Part shown: piece after piece, positions 5,200-5,210 of the stretch
How the letters are laid out: each line of letters begins with the position of its first letter
Position numbering within the stretch: the first letter of the stretch is position 1
Assembly: GCA_905233595.1 (NCBI GenBank)
Contig: CAJOFI010000111.1
Coordinates: 1 to 5,210 of the forward strand
DNA length: 5,210 bases
Source of the DNA: an uncultured Oscillospiraceae bacterium
GTDB lineage: Bacteria; Bacillota; Clostridia; Oscillospirales; Oscillospiraceae
Direction of reading: 5' to 3'
The notes under the pieces: model-generated
Database searches by the model: none
Told to the model about the DNA's origin: nothing
What the model saw: the letters and a program-made list of their open reading frames with translations, nothing else
Translations under genes and position numbers: made by a program

Positions 5200-5210
5200 G
5201 AACGGCAAAA

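Overview
The window looks like chromosomal DNA from a high-GC member of the Clostridia, most likely an uncultured gut bacterium of the Oscillospirales/Christensenellales type. This is inferred from three things. The genes have GC-rich codon use with strong AGGAGG-type ribosome-binding sites. The surface protein is built from Ig/MBG-like repeats of a kind common in gut Firmicutes. The spacers carry dense palindromic intergenic repeats (CCCTCTC...TCACCGCCG...GCTCCCCC) that I recognise from such genomes. The genus cannot be fixed from this sequence alone.

Layout, left to right. Positions 1-68 are a pure CAGAG pentanucleotide tract that runs off the left edge. Positions 69-239 are an untranslated leader with two small hairpins. 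Positions 240-2243 (+) encode a secreted, membrane-anchored modular surface protein: signal peptide, jelly-roll-like N-terminal domain, degenerate Ig-like module, three near-identical Ig/MBG-like repeats (the third with a 60-bp in-frame deletion), an X2-like module, and a KTGD...TM...KKRRA tail. Positions 2244-2570 are a gene-free spacer holding a five-hairpin repeat cluster, a rho-independent terminator and one arm of an inverted repeat. Positions 2571-3227 (-) encode a small alpha/beta hydrolase with a complete Ser-Asp-His triad. Positions 3228-3390 hold the other arm of the inverted repeat and the terminator of the next gene. Positions 3391-4926 (-) encode a 12-TM sodium-dependent transporter of the NSS/SNF (LeuT-fold) family. 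Positions 4927-5210 are its control region: a structured leader of about 114 nt, a near-consensus sigma-A promoter, and an 18-bp direct repeat at the right edge.

The three genes appear to be separate transcription units. A terminator follows the surface gene, and another lies between the transporter and the downstream hydrolase. No shared pathway is evident: amino-acid or related uptake, a hydrolase of unknown substrate, and a surface adhesin-like protein. I do not see a convincing new multi-gene system. The items most worth a second look are the repeat structures in the spacers (2289-2404, 2503-3298, 5149-5199), the structured transporter leader, and the shuffled repeat array in the surface protein.
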